From: Burkholderiales bacterium
GTDB taxonomy: Bacteria; Pseudomonadota; Gammaproteobacteria; Burkholderiales; Burkholderiaceae_C
Length of the DNA stretch: 64,000 bases
Assembly (NCBI GenBank): GCA_016191525.1
Contig: JACPOK010000040.1
Coordinates: forward strand, 124,001-188,000
Reading direction: 5' to 3'
Positions 39,297 to 47,208 of this stretch are shown piece after piece. Numbering within the stretch: the first letter of the stretch is position 1; the number at the start of each line of letters is the position of its first letter. The notes under the pieces are model-generated. The model made no database searches and had not been told where the DNA came from. It saw nothing but the letters and a program-made list of their open reading frames with translations. Position numbers and translations under genes: made by a program.

Positions 39297-39752
39297 CTAG
39301 GCCGCGGCGGCGGCGGGGTTGCCGCTCTGGTGGATGAGTTCGGCCGGCAGCCCGACCAGCACCCGGGGGGCGCCTTCGGTGGTGTCGGTGGACTGGAACC
39401 ACAGGCCCGAGAAATGGGTGTGCTCCAGGATCACCGATGCGGCAACGACCTTGCGGATGCGCGCATCGATCACCGCCATGTTCTGCAGCAGCACCGGCGT
39501 GAGCACGGGGTCCCATTTCAGGATGCGCACGTAGCCGGCGAACGCCGTAAGGCCGGTTGGGCCGATGCCGGCGCGCTTGACGCCCACCTCGATCGCATCG
39601 GAAGGCACGAGCATGCGCTTGAGGCAGTCGGCGATGATGCGCAGATAGTAGTTTTCGATGTCGCTGTTCGTCAGCTCGGAAGACACGGCCTGCACCTGCG
39701 GCGCGGACGGCTCTTCTTTCCTGGCGAAAACGCGCCCAAGCATTGCTTTCAT
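39297..39752 (-). CDS. Uncharacterised 151-residue cytoplasmic protein
   Basis: I do not recognise this family. The protein has no signal peptide or membrane segment. It is a mixed alpha/beta sequence (IENYYLRIIADCLKRML, AFAGYVRILKWDPVLTPVLL) with a Gly/Ala-rich C-terminus (GNPAAAAA). Codon use is like its neighbours, and the ATG gives a compact full-length protein. It converges with selD and diverges from rpoH across a 218-base gap that includes an inverted repeat 52 bases upstream of its start. Proximity to rpoH makes a stress role imaginable but nothing in the sequence shows it. Confidence 0.65.
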   Translation of the reverse strand: MKAMLGRVFARKEEPSAPQVQAVSSELTNSDIENYYLRIIADCLKRMLVPSDAIEVGVKRAGIGPTGLTAFAGYVRILKWDPVLTPVLLQNMAVIDARIRKVVAASVILEHTHFSGLWFQSTDTTEGAPRVLVGLPAELIHQSGNPAAAAA

Positions 39753-39803
39753 GGCTTGCCCCCTTCCTCCGGTGGGAGGCCAGCCGAGCCCCCACTTTGT
39801 TAC

Positions 39804-39821
39804 AACATGTTTCTACATGTT
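39804..39821. promoter_or_regulatory. Inverted repeat upstream of the uncharacterised gene
   Basis: AACATGT-TTCT-ACATGTT is a perfect 7-bp inverted repeat, in a position suitable for an operator of the minus-strand gene starting at 39752. Regulator unknown. Confidence 0.45.
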
Positions 39822-39887
39822 AGATCAGCCCCCCGCTAAGGGCCAGCTAAGAACACGGTTTGATACTGCGGGAATACCCTGATTTTG

Positions 39888-39902
39888 CTATCGTGACGAT
39901 AG
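39888..39902. promoter_or_regulatory. Inverted repeat upstream of the rpoH CIRCE
   Basis: CTATCGT-G-ACGATAG is a perfect 7-bp inverted repeat ten bases before the CIRCE element. It is a candidate second operator or activator site for rpoH. Confidence 0.4.
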
Positions 39903-39912
39903 AACTTGTCAT

Positions 39913-39939
39913 TTAGCACTCGCTCTAACGGAGTGCTAA
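39913..39939. promoter_or_regulatory. CIRCE operator (HrcA site) upstream of rpoH
   Basis: TTAGCACTC, nine bases, GAGTGCTAA: both arms match the CIRCE consensus exactly with the canonical 9-base spacer. CIRCE is the binding site of the heat-shock repressor HrcA. It overlaps a candidate extended -10 promoter, so HrcA binding would block rpoH transcription. Confidence 0.92.
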
Positions 39940-39942
39940 TAT
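39934..39942 (+). promoter_or_regulatory. Candidate extended -10 promoter of rpoH overlapping CIRCE
   Basis: TGCTAATAT fits an extended -10 element (TGn followed by TAATAT). A start site near 39949 would leave a leader of about 22 bases before the ATG at 39971. The -35 region is poor, as expected for an extended -10 promoter. Confidence 0.45.
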
Positions 39943-39970
39943 GACTTTCAACTTGAAAGGAGTTTCTGGT

Positions 39971-40903
39971 ATGTCCCACTCAATTGGAGCGTCTGGCTCG
40001 GCGTTGGCAGTAGCCAATCCGTGGGCCGTGGTGCCCTCGCTGGGCAACCTGGACGCGTACATTTCGGCCGTCAACCGGATGCCGATGCTCACCCCCGAGG
40101 AAGAGCAGGAATTCGCGCGCAAGCTCAAGGACAGCAACGACCTGGAAGCGGCCGGGAAGCTGGTGCTTTCGCACCTGCGGCTGGTGGTTTCCGTCTCCCG
40201 CAAGTACATGGGTTACGGCCTGCCCCACGGCGACCTGATCCAGGAAGGCAACATCGGCCTGATGAAGGCCGTCAAGCGCTTCGACCCCGACCAGGGCGTG
40301 CGGCTGGTGAGCTATGCCCTGCACTGGATCCGCGCCGAGATCCACGAGTACATCCTGAAGAACTGGCGCATGGTCAAGGTGGCGACCACCAAGGCCCAGC
40401 GCAAGCTGTTCTTCAACCTGCGCTCGATGAAGCAGGGCTTCAAGGACGACGAAGGCAGCGAAACCCACCGCGAGACGCTGACGGACGCGCAGATCGAGCA
40501 CATGGCCAGCACGCTGAACGTCAAGCGCGAGGAAGTGATTGAGATGGAAACGCGCATGTCCGGCGGCGATGTGCTGCTGGACCCGGCGCCCAGCGACGAC
40601 GGCGAGCAGGCTTTCGGGCCGATCGCCTATCTGGCCGACGCCAACCACGAGCCCACGGCAATGATGGAGTCGCACCAGCGCGACGTGCTGGCCACCGACG
40701 GCATCGCCGCCGCGCTGGAAGAGCTCGACCCGCGCAGCCGCCGGATCGTTGAAGAGCGCTGGCTCAAGGTCAACGACGACGGCTCGGGCGGCCTGACGCT
40801 GCACGACCTGGCCGCCGAATACGGCGTCTCGGCCGAGCGCATCCGCCAGATCGAGGTGGCGGCCATGAAGAAGATGAAGAAGGCGCTGGCCGCTTACGCC
40901 TGA
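39971..40903 (+). CDS. rpoH: Heat-shock sigma factor RpoH (sigma-32)
   Basis: Directs RNA polymerase to heat-shock promoters. The 310-residue protein carries region 2 (DLIQEGNIGLMKAVKRFDP), the RpoH box QRKLFFNLR at 143-151, and region 4 (GVSAERIRQIEVAAMKKM). Start ATG 39971 is preferred: AAAGGAG lies 8-9 bases before it, whereas the in-frame ATG at 39941 has no ribosome site and abuts the CIRCE element. A CIRCE operator upstream links its expression to HrcA. A strong terminator follows the stop codon. Confidence 0.96.
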   Translation: MSHSIGASGSALAVANPWAVVPSLGNLDAYISAVNRMPMLTPEEEQEFARKLKDSNDLEAAGKLVLSHLRLVVSVSRKYMGYGLPHGDLIQEGNIGLMKAVKRFDPDQGVRLVSYALHWIRAEIHEYILKNWRMVKVATTKAQRKLFFNLRSMKQGFKDDEGSETHRETLTDAQIEHMASTLNVKREEVIEMETRMSGGDVLLDPAPSDDGEQAFGPIAYLADANHEPTAMMESHQRDVLATDGIAAALEELDPRSRRIVEERWLKVNDDGSGGLTLHDLAAEYGVSAERIRQIEVAAMKKMKKALAAYA

Positions 40904-40934
40904 ACCCGCGCGCCGCGCGGCGCCCACAAGCAGG

Positions 40935-40961
40935 AAGGCCCGGTGACCCCGGGCCTTTTTT
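40935..40961 (+). terminator. Rho-independent terminator after rpoH
   Basis: AAGGCCCGG (40935-40943) pairs with CCGGGCCTT (40949-40957) around TGACC, continuing into a six-base T run. Confidence 0.92.
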
Positions 40962-40979
40962 ACTGTGACAATCACACGG

Positions 40980-42725
40980 ATGAGGATGGGAAAACCTTCG
41001 GTGTGGATGGTCCTGGCCGCGCTTTGCCTGGCGCTGGGCACGGCATTGGCCCAGGACACCATGACAATGGCGCCGCCCAAGCTGTCCCGGCCAGCCCCCA
41101 TCCTGCTGGATGCGCAGACGCCGGTCGTCTCGCTGGACAGGCGGGCCCGCTTCTGGATTGAATCCGCGCCGCGCGCGACACCGCGGCAGGTCGAAACGTC
41201 GGCCGAAACCACGCCCTGGGCCCTGCGCGAACCCGCCGCCCAGTACAACATCGACGGCAAGGCCCTGTGGTTCGAGTTCGATGCCCAGGTGCGCGACGGC
41301 GGGCGCTGGTACCTCGAGCTCGCCTCCTCCGGCCTGGACCGCGCCCAGCTGTTCTACCGCGGCACCGATGGCCAGTGGGTGCAACAGGAGGCAGGCGACA
41401 CCCGGCCGGTGTCCGAGTGGCCGCTGCCCGGCCGCGTGCCCACCTTCGAGCTGGCGCAGGCCACGCCCCAGCCGGTCCACTACCTGCTGCGCACCGAGCA
41501 TGCGCGCGTCAACTTCGCCACCCCGCTCATCATCTACAACCAGGCCTCGCTGCTGGCCTCGCGCGAGCGCGAGCAGTTCCTGCTGGGCGCCTATTTCGGG
41601 CTGGCGGCGCTGATCGCCTTTGTCACCATCGCCAACGCGGTGGTGTACCGCGACCGCAATTTCGCGGCCTATGCCGTCTATGTGGTCGCCCTGAGCGTCG
41701 GCCAGGTGGCTTACCTGGGCGTCGGGGCGCAGCACGTGTGGGACAGCTGGCTGCGCTGGAACGAAGTGGCCACCTTCGTGCTGCCGGGTGTATCCACGGC
41801 GGCGGCGCTGTGGTTCGCGCGCACGGTGACCGAGCCCGCCCGCTTTTCGCGCGGCCTGGACTACCTGGTGTGGCTGCTGATCGCCGGCGTGCTGGCGGCG
41901 GTGGCGGTGGACACCTTCATGGCCTCGCGCCCCAGTTTCGCGGTGGTCATGGCGCTCACGGTGGTGGGCCTGGTGGTGGTCATGCTGCTGATCGGCATGG
42001 TGTGGATGTATGGCGATGACCCCTACATCCGGCTGATCGCGCTGGGCTTCCTGCCGGTGGTGGTGATGGCGCTGTTCCCGGTCGCGCGCGGGCTGAACCT
42101 GATCCCGGCCAGCGCACTCACCCGCTACGGCCTGTCGATCGGCGCCGCGCTGGAGATGCCCATCCTGTTCTATGCCCTCAGCCTGCGCGGCGCCCGCCGC
42201 CGCGAGGCCGAGGTGCGGACCGCGGCGCTGTCGCGCACCGATGCGCTCACCGGCCTGGCCCATACCCGCTCCCTGCAGGGGCGGCTGGACGCGGCGCTGA
42301 TCCGGGCACGCAGCCAGAAGCACGCCTGCGCCCTGCTGGTCATCAAGCTGTGCAACTACGAAGCGATCGCGCAGGAGTTCGGCCGCGAAATCGCCGACCG
42401 CGCCCTGGTGGTAACCGCATCGGTGCTGCGCTTCGCGATTACCGACATCGACGTCGCCGCGCGCGTGGGCGAACATGATTTCGCCCTGTTGCTGGAAGGC
42501 CCCACCACGACGGAGAACGCGGTCAACCGGGCGCAGCAGGTGGTCGCCAGGGGGCTGCAGCATTCGGAAGCGCTGCCACCCGCGGTGGCGCTGAAGTTCC
42601 AGGTCGCCGCGGCGCTGCTGCCCGACAAGGATTTCGATGCGGCCGGCAGCCTGAAGTGGCTGCTGGACGCGGTGCACGCGATGCGCCCGGACGCCCGCCG
42701 CTCCATCCGCCCGCTGAATTTCTGA
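40980..42725 (+). CDS. 7TM-DISM sensor protein with a degenerate GGDEF domain
   Basis: A 581-residue membrane protein. A signal peptide (VLAALCLALGTALA) is followed by an extracytoplasmic DISM-type sensor domain to about residue 195, then about seven membrane helices (LLGAYFGLAALIAFVTIANA through YGLSIGAALEMPILFYAL), and a cytoplasmic C-terminal domain. The last begins with TDALTGL, as in diguanylate cyclases, but the active-site loop reads RVGEHDFALLL where GGDEF is expected, so cyclase activity is unlikely. It may be a c-di-GMP- or ligand-responsive regulator. The exact start is uncertain (GTG 40965, ATG 40980 or 40986). Confidence 0.82.
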   Translation: MRMGKPSVWMVLAALCLALGTALAQDTMTMAPPKLSRPAPILLDAQTPVVSLDRRARFWIESAPRATPRQVETSAETTPWALREPAAQYNIDGKALWFEFDAQVRDGGRWYLELASSGLDRAQLFYRGTDGQWVQQEAGDTRPVSEWPLPGRVPTFELAQATPQPVHYLLRTEHARVNFATPLIIYNQASLLASREREQFLLGAYFGLAALIAFVTIANAVVYRDRNFAAYAVYVVALSVGQVAYLGVGAQHVWDSWLRWNEVATFVLPGVSTAAALWFARTVTEPARFSRGLDYLVWLLIAGVLAAVAVDTFMASRPSFAVVMALTVVGLVVVMLLIGMVWMYGDDPYIRLIALGFLPVVVMALFPVARGLNLIPASALTRYGLSIGAALEMPILFYALSLRGARRREAEVRTAALSRTDALTGLAHTRSLQGRLDAALIRARSQKHACALLVIKLCNYEAIAQEFGREIADRALVVTASVLRFAITDIDVAARVGEHDFALLLEGPTTTENAVNRAQQVVARGLQHSEALPPAVALKFQVAAALLPDKDFDAAGSLKWLLDAVHAMRPDARRSIRPLNF

Positions 42726-42804
42726 GCCCGCCGCCGCCGGCGGGAAGGCGTTAGCATTGCCGGCTTGGCTCAAAGAGCCACCACTCATTCAAGGAATAAA
42801 CCCA

Positions 42805-43809
42805 ATGTTTAAGCCCGCTCAACGCCGCACGATGCTGGCCCTGGCGATTGCCCTTGCCGCCTCGGCCGCGTTCGCCCAGAAGGCCAGGCCCGCCGCGGCC
42901 GCCCCCGCGCCCGCCTGGCCCACCAAACCCCTGCGTATCTTGGTTGGCTTTCCGGGCGGCTCCACGCCCGACCTGGTGGCCCGCACCATCGCCGAGCCGC
43001 TGTCCAGGGCGATCGGCCAGCCGGTGATCGTCGAGAACAAGCCGGGCGCCGGCGGCAACATCGCCGCCGACCAGGTGGCCAAGGCCACCGACGACCACAC
43101 CATCGGCGTGATGATCAACGGCAACATGACCATCGCGAAGATGCTCAACCCGGCCACGCCGTTCGACCCGCTGAAGGACCTCACGCCCATCAGCCTGATC
43201 GGCACCGCCCCGCTGCTGCTGACGGCGCCGGCCAACGCGCCGGGCAACAACGCGCAGGAGTTTTTCCTGGCCGCGCGCAACGCCGGCACCAAGTGGAGCT
43301 ACGGCTCGCCCGGCGTGGGCACCGTCGGCCACATCGGCATGGAGCTGCTCAAGACCAAGACCAACATGGACCCGGTGCATGTGCCCTACCCGGGCAACCC
43401 GCAGGTGATCACCGCCATGATCGGCGGCCAGATCCAGCTGTCGCTACTGCCGCCGGCGCTCGCCGCTGCGCAGATCCGCGCGGGCAAGCTCAAGGCCATC
43501 GGCGTCACCTCCAGCAGCCGCAGCCCGCTGGTGCCCGAATATCCCAGCCTGGACGAAGGCGGCATCCGCGGCTTCCAGCTGGAAATCTGGACGGCCGCCG
43601 CGGCGCCGAACTCGATGCCCAAGCCCGTCGTGGCCAGGCTATCCAGGCTGATCAGCGAAATCGCCCGCACGCCCGAAGTGCGCGCCAAGCTGTTCCAGCA
43701 GGGCTGGCAGGTGGCCGGCACCTCGGCCGAAGGCCTGGCCAACCGCATCAAGCAGGACACCGCCATCCTCGGCGGCGTCATCGTGATGCGCAACATCAAG
43801 GCCGAATAG
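42805..43809 (+). CDS. Bug-family (TctC-type) periplasmic solute-binding protein
   Basis: Tripartite tricarboxylate transporter receptor of 334 residues, a family very expanded in Comamonadaceae and Bordetella. The signal peptide MLALAIALAASAAFA is followed by the family pattern WPTKPLRILVGFPGGSTPDL and ENKPGAGGNIAADQVAKA, with SYGSPGVGTVGHIGMELLK in the middle. No tctA/tctB membrane genes are adjacent, so it is an orphan receptor that may serve a distant transporter or a signalling role. An AAGGA lies before the ATG. The ligand is unknown, probably a small carboxylate. Confidence 0.92.
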   Translation: MFKPAQRRTMLALAIALAASAAFAQKARPAAAAPAPAWPTKPLRILVGFPGGSTPDLVARTIAEPLSRAIGQPVIVENKPGAGGNIAADQVAKATDDHTIGVMINGNMTIAKMLNPATPFDPLKDLTPISLIGTAPLLLTAPANAPGNNAQEFFLAARNAGTKWSYGSPGVGTVGHIGMELLKTKTNMDPVHVPYPGNPQVITAMIGGQIQLSLLPPALAAAQIRAGKLKAIGVTSSSRSPLVPEYPSLDEGGIRGFQLEIWTAAAAPNSMPKPVVARLSRLISEIARTPEVRAKLFQQGWQVAGTSAEGLANRIKQDTAILGGVIVMRNIKAE

Positions 43810-43810
43810 A

Positions 43811-43885
43811 TGTCATTCCCGCGGAGGCGGGAACCCAGTGCTTTCGGCTTTGGACGCCCTGGATCCCCGCCTTCGCGGGGATGAC
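43811..43885. repeat. REP-like double palindrome between convergent genes
   Basis: The 27-base left arm (43812-43838, beginning GTCATTCCCGCGG) and the right arm (43859-43885, ending CGCGGGGATGAC) are inverted copies with four mismatches; each arm also contains its own small hairpin. It lies between the convergent Bug and sco1 genes, a typical place for a bacterial interspersed element that also acts as a terminator. Confidence 0.8.
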
Positions 43886-43890
43886 GCTGG

Positions 43891-44496
43891 TCAGCCCTTC
43901 AGCAGCAGCTGGATGTCCGAAGCCAGCGCCTGGGCTCCGCTGCCATAGCGCGTGTACAGGCGCAGGCGGCCCTGCGGGTCGTACACGTAGCTGGCGGCCG
44001 AATGGTCCATGGTGTAGCTGGAAGGCGTCTTGCCCTCGGTCTTCTTGTAGTAGACCTTGTAGTCCCTGGCCATGGCGGCCAGCTGCTCGGGCGTGCCGCG
44101 CAGCGCGATGAAGCCCGGGTCGAAGTTGGCCATGTAGCCTTTGAGCACCTGCGGCGTGTCGCGGTCGGGATCCACCGTGACGAACAGCACCTGCAGCCTG
44201 TCGCCGTCCTTGCCCAGCAGCTTTTTGGTCTCGGCGAGTTCGGCCATGGTGGTGGGGCACACGTCGGGGCACTGGGTGTAGCCGAAGAACAGCACCACCA
44301 CCTTGCCCGCGAAATCCTTCAGGCTGCGCGGCTGGCCATTGTGGTCCGTGAGCTGGAAGTCCTTGGCATAGTCGGCGCCCGTGAGGTCCACCGAGCGGAA
44401 CTGCGGCTTTGACTCGGAACACGCGGCAAAAAGGCCTGCAGCGCCCGCCAGCATTGCGTAGCCAGCTACACTTTTAATAGCATTGCGTCGTTTCAT
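43891..44496 (-). CDS. SCO1/SenC copper chaperone for cytochrome c oxidase
   Basis: Thioredoxin-fold protein that helps deliver copper to the CuA centre of subunit II. It is 201 residues with a lipoprotein signal ending LFAAC (Cys26). The copper ligands are Cys76 and Cys80 in TQCPDVC and His165 in YTMDHSA. It is the last gene of the SURF1-ctaA-ctaB-sco1 operon, starting two bases after ctaB. Part of its signal peptide (AIKSVA) is encoded by an AT-rich palindrome. Confidence 0.94.
   Translation of the reverse strand: MKRRNAIKSVAGYAMLAGAAGLFAACSESKPQFRSVDLTGADYAKDFQLTDHNGQPRSLKDFAGKVVVLFFGYTQCPDVCPTTMAELAETKKLLGKDGDRLQVLFVTVDPDRDTPQVLKGYMANFDPGFIALRGTPEQLAAMARDYKVYYKKTEGKTPSSYTMDHSAASYVYDPQGRLRLYTRYGSGAQALASDIQLLLKG
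44465..44481. repeat. AT-rich 17-bp palindrome, copy 5 (inside sco1 signal peptide)
   Basis: GCTAC-ACTTTTA-ATAGC. On the minus coding strand it reads GCT ATT AAA AGT GTA GCT (AIKSVA), in the same codon phase as the other coding copies. Confidence 0.7.
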
Positions 44497-44498
44497 GA

Positions 44499-45368
44499 TC
44501 AGAAGATGTAGTGGTCCACCAGCAGCGCCGCGAACAGCGCGCTCAGGTGGATCAGTGAAAAACGGAAGGTCTTGCGCGCCAGTTCGTCGGAGTATTCACG
44601 CCAGAGCCGGAACCCGTACGCGCAAAAACCGATGCTCAAGCCCACCGCCGCTGCCAGGTACAGCCATGAGCTCATGCCATAGGCGAAGGGCATCAGGCAG
44701 GCGGCGAACAGCACCAGCGTGTAGAGGAACACCTGCAGCCGCGTGAACTCGTTGCCGTGCGTCACGGGCAGCATGGGCAGGCCCGACTTGCGGTAGTCCT
44801 CCACGCGGTACAGGGCCAGCGCCCAGAAGTGCGGCGGCGTCCACAGGAAGATGATGAGGAACAGGATCAGTGCCTCGGGCCCGACGTCGCCCGTCATCGC
44901 GGCCCAGCCCAGCACCGGCGGCATCGCCCCCGACGCGCCGCCGATCACGATGTTCTGCGGCGTCAGCGGCTTGAGCACCACCGTGTAGATCACGGCGTAG
45001 CCGACGAATGTGGCGAAGGTCAGCCACATGGTCAGGGGGTTGACCCATGCATAAAGAATCCACGAGCCGAGCGAGCACAGCACGGCCGCGAACAGCAGCG
45101 TTTGCCAGTCCGACAGCTCGCCCTTGGCCGTGGGCCGCCAGGCGGTGCGGCGCATCTTGGCGTCGATGCCTTTTTCGACGATGCAGTTGAAGGCCGCGGC
45201 CGCGCCCGCCACCAGCCAGATGCCGGCGCAGGCAACCAGCGCGAGCCCCGTATCGGCCCACGTGGGCGCACCGGGCACGGCCAGCACCATGCCGATCAGC
45301 GCGCAAAAGACGATCAGCTGCACCACTCGCGGCTTGGTGAGCGCATAGAACTGGCGGACGACGTTCAT
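44499..45368 (-). CDS. ctaB: Protoheme IX farnesyltransferase (heme O synthase)
   Basis: Membrane UbiA-family enzyme that attaches a farnesyl group to heme B to give heme O, the precursor of heme A. It has 289 residues and several membrane helices. The start [20 protein letters not shown] is typical, as is the Asp-rich first motif region [19 protein letters not shown], here with a single Asp as in CtaB proteins. [15 protein letters not shown] is the second conserved loop. It overlaps the stop of ctaA by one base (TGATG). Confidence 0.95.
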   Translation of the reverse strand: MNVVRQFYALTKPRVVQLIVFCALIGMVLAVPGAPTWADTGLALVACAGIWLVAGAAAAFNCIVEKGIDAKMRRTAWRPTAKGELSDWQTLLFAAVLCSLGSWILYAWVNPLTMWLTFATFVGYAVIYTVVLKPLTPQNIVIGGASGAMPPVLGWAAMTGDVGPEALILFLIIFLWTPPHFWALALYRVEDYRKSGLPMLPVTHGNEFTRLQVFLYTLVLFAACLMPFAYGMSSWLYLAAAVGLSIGFCAYGFRLWREYSDELARKTFRFSLIHLSALFAALLVDHYIF

Positions 45369-46486
45369 CACGCAGCCACCCCCGCGCGGCTTTCGCAGGC
45401 GGCCCAGGTCAGCACCACCACCAGCGCCGCGGCGCCGCCGGTGTGCGACACGGCGGCCGCCAGCGGCCAGTCCAGCACCACGTTGGAAAGCCCGGTGGCG
45501 AACTGCCACAGTGCCAGCCCGGCCAGCCATTTCGCCTGGCGGCGCAACGCGCCCGCGTGCCACAGCCGCCACGCCAGCCAGCCCAGGGCGATGAACACGG
45601 CATAGGCGGTCAGCCGGTGCGCATAGTGGATGGCGGTGAGCGCCTCAAAAGCGATGTGCTGGCCCGAGGCCGTCATGCCCAATTCACGCCACAGTTCGAA
45701 GCCCTGGCCGAAGTCCATAGCCGGCCAGAAGCTGCCCTGGCAAGCCGGGAAGGTGTTGCAGGCCAGTACCGCATAGTTGGTGCTGACCCAGCCGCCGAGC
45801 GCAACCTGCAGGGCCACCAGCGCGAAGGTAGCGGCCAGCAACGTGCGCGAGTGCGCTGCCAGAGGGGCCGCAGTCGCCCCGCGTTGCGCGCGCGCGTATG
45901 CAACCGCCTGCACGCACAGCAGCGCCAGCAGCGCCATGCCGCCGAGCAAGTGCAGGGTGACGATGGCGGGGAAGAGTTTCATGGTGACCGTGAGCGCGCC
46001 GAAAGCGCCCTGCAGGCACACCCACGCCAGCGTGAGCGCCGGCAGCCAGGGGTTGACCGGGAGCGCGATCCGCTGGCGCAGGTACCAGGTGGCGCCGGCC
46101 AGCACAGTGATGAGCACACCCACGCCGGTGGCCAGGTAGCGATGGATCATTTCGATCCACGCCTTGCCATGCGTCACCGGGCCGGTCGGCATGGCGGCCT
46201 GGGCCAGGCTGATTTCGGCGTGCGCGCCACCGGGGCTGGCGTTGCCGTAGCAGCCCGGCCAGTCCGGGCAGCCCAGCCCCGAATCGGTCAGCCGCGTGAA
46301 GGCGCCGAACAGCACCAGGTCGAAGGTGAGGAACAGCGTGAGCACCGTGAGCGCCTGCAGCCGCCCCGCGGGCGTGGCGGGCTTGTTGCGCAGCCATACC
46401 CAGGCCAGCGGGCCCAGCGCGAGCAGCAGCCCCGCCAGCATGACGGCCAGCGTGGGCGCGAGGTTGTAGGCCGGTTGCGCGTTCAT
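45368..46486 (-). CDS. ctaA: Heme A synthase (CtaA/COX15)
   Basis: Oxidises heme O to heme A for the aa3 oxidase. The 372-residue membrane protein has about eight helices and the COX15 motifs: [29 protein letters not shown] with a heme-ligand histidine, and HYAHRLTAY with another. It starts two bases after the preceding membrane-protein gene and its stop overlaps the ctaB start, so the heme A pathway is translated as a block. Confidence 0.95.
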   Translation of the reverse strand: MNAQPAYNLAPTLAVMLAGLLLALGPLAWVWLRNKPATPAGRLQALTVLTLFLTFDLVLFGAFTRLTDSGLGCPDWPGCYGNASPGGAHAEISLAQAAMPTGPVTHGKAWIEMIHRYLATGVGVLITVLAGATWYLRQRIALPVNPWLPALTLAWVCLQGAFGALTVTMKLFPAIVTLHLLGGMALLALLCVQAVAYARAQRGATAAPLAAHSRTLLAATFALVALQVALGGWVSTNYAVLACNTFPACQGSFWPAMDFGQGFELWRELGMTASGQHIAFEALTAIHYAHRLTAYAVFIALGWLAWRLWHAGALRRQAKWLAGLALWQFATGLSNVVLDWPLAAAVSHTGGAAALVVVLTWAACESRAGVAA

Positions 46487-46488
46487 GG

Positions 46489-47208
46489 CTATGGCCCCCG
46501 GCCCGGCGTGTCCCAGGACGCCGAGGCGCGCATCAGCCGCTCCAGGTCGCGCTTGGCGCGGGGCGCGCCGCTGGTGTCCAGGGCGGCCGGGAACCGCATC
46601 ATCCAGTTGCCCAGCGGATCGACCAGGTACAGGTGGTCGGCCAACTGCTGGCCGGGCGCGGGCGCCAGCCACTGCGCGAGCTGGGCGCCATCCACGCGCA
46701 GCAGCGTGGCCTGCTGCAGTGCGGGCAGCAACGCCGGGCGCACCGGCTGCGTGTCGGCCACCAGCCAGACCCAGTCCATGCGGTCCTTGTCCTTGCCGAG
46801 GGATTCGCGCAGCTGGCGCTGCAGGTACAGATGCCGCTCGCACGCGGGGTCGCAGGCGCCGCCGGCCACGCTCACTAGCAGCCACTGGCCCTTGAGCGAG
46901 CGCAGCGCCACCGGCTTGCCCTCCGGGGTCGCGGCGCCAAGTTCGGGAATGGGCCGCTGCGGATCGACCAGCTCACCATAGTTCCGCCGGCCCTCGGGAC
47001 GGATCACGTAGTAGGTGAGGTAGGAAGCAATCACCGGCGCCGCGCACACCGCGAACACGGCCAGCATGCGCAGGCGCCCGCGCACGGTGCGCCGGGCCTG
47101 CGCATCCATGGCGTCGCCCGGCGCGGGCAGCGAATGCACCGTCAGCCCCAGCGGCTGGTCATGCGCGCCTGGATTTTCGGCGGGGGGCGACAAATTGGAA
47201 CCAGACAT
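46489..47208 (-). CDS. Single-span membrane protein of the cox-assembly operon with a thioredoxin-like fold
   Basis: A 239-residue protein found between SURF1 and ctaA in Burkholderiales. One membrane helix (MLAVFAVCAAPVIASYLTYY) anchors a periplasmic domain that looks SCO/thioredoxin-like: LKGQWLLVSVAGGACDPACE keeps two cysteines with three residues between (CDPAC), as in SCO copper sites. The start is uncertain. The chosen ATG overlaps the SURF1 end by 50 bases; an ATG at 47109 would avoid overlap but lose the LGLTVHSL segment that I recall from related proteins. A role in oxidase copper or redox assembly is inferred. Confidence 0.75.
   Translation of the reverse strand: MSGSNLSPPAENPGAHDQPLGLTVHSLPAPGDAMDAQARRTVRGRLRMLAVFAVCAAPVIASYLTYYVIRPEGRRNYGELVDPQRPIPELGAATPEGKPVALRSLKGQWLLVSVAGGACDPACERHLYLQRQLRESLGKDKDRMDWVWLVADTQPVRPALLPALQQATLLRVDGAQLAQWLAPAPGQQLADHLYLVDPLGNWMMRFPAALDTSGAPRAKRDLERLMRASASWDTPGRGP

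Noticed and set aside
39941-39970. Upstream ATG as the rpoH start
   Set aside because: It has no ribosome-binding site, directly abuts the CIRCE element and lies within the likely promoter. The ATG at 39971 has AAAGGAG at good spacing and matches the usual RpoH length.
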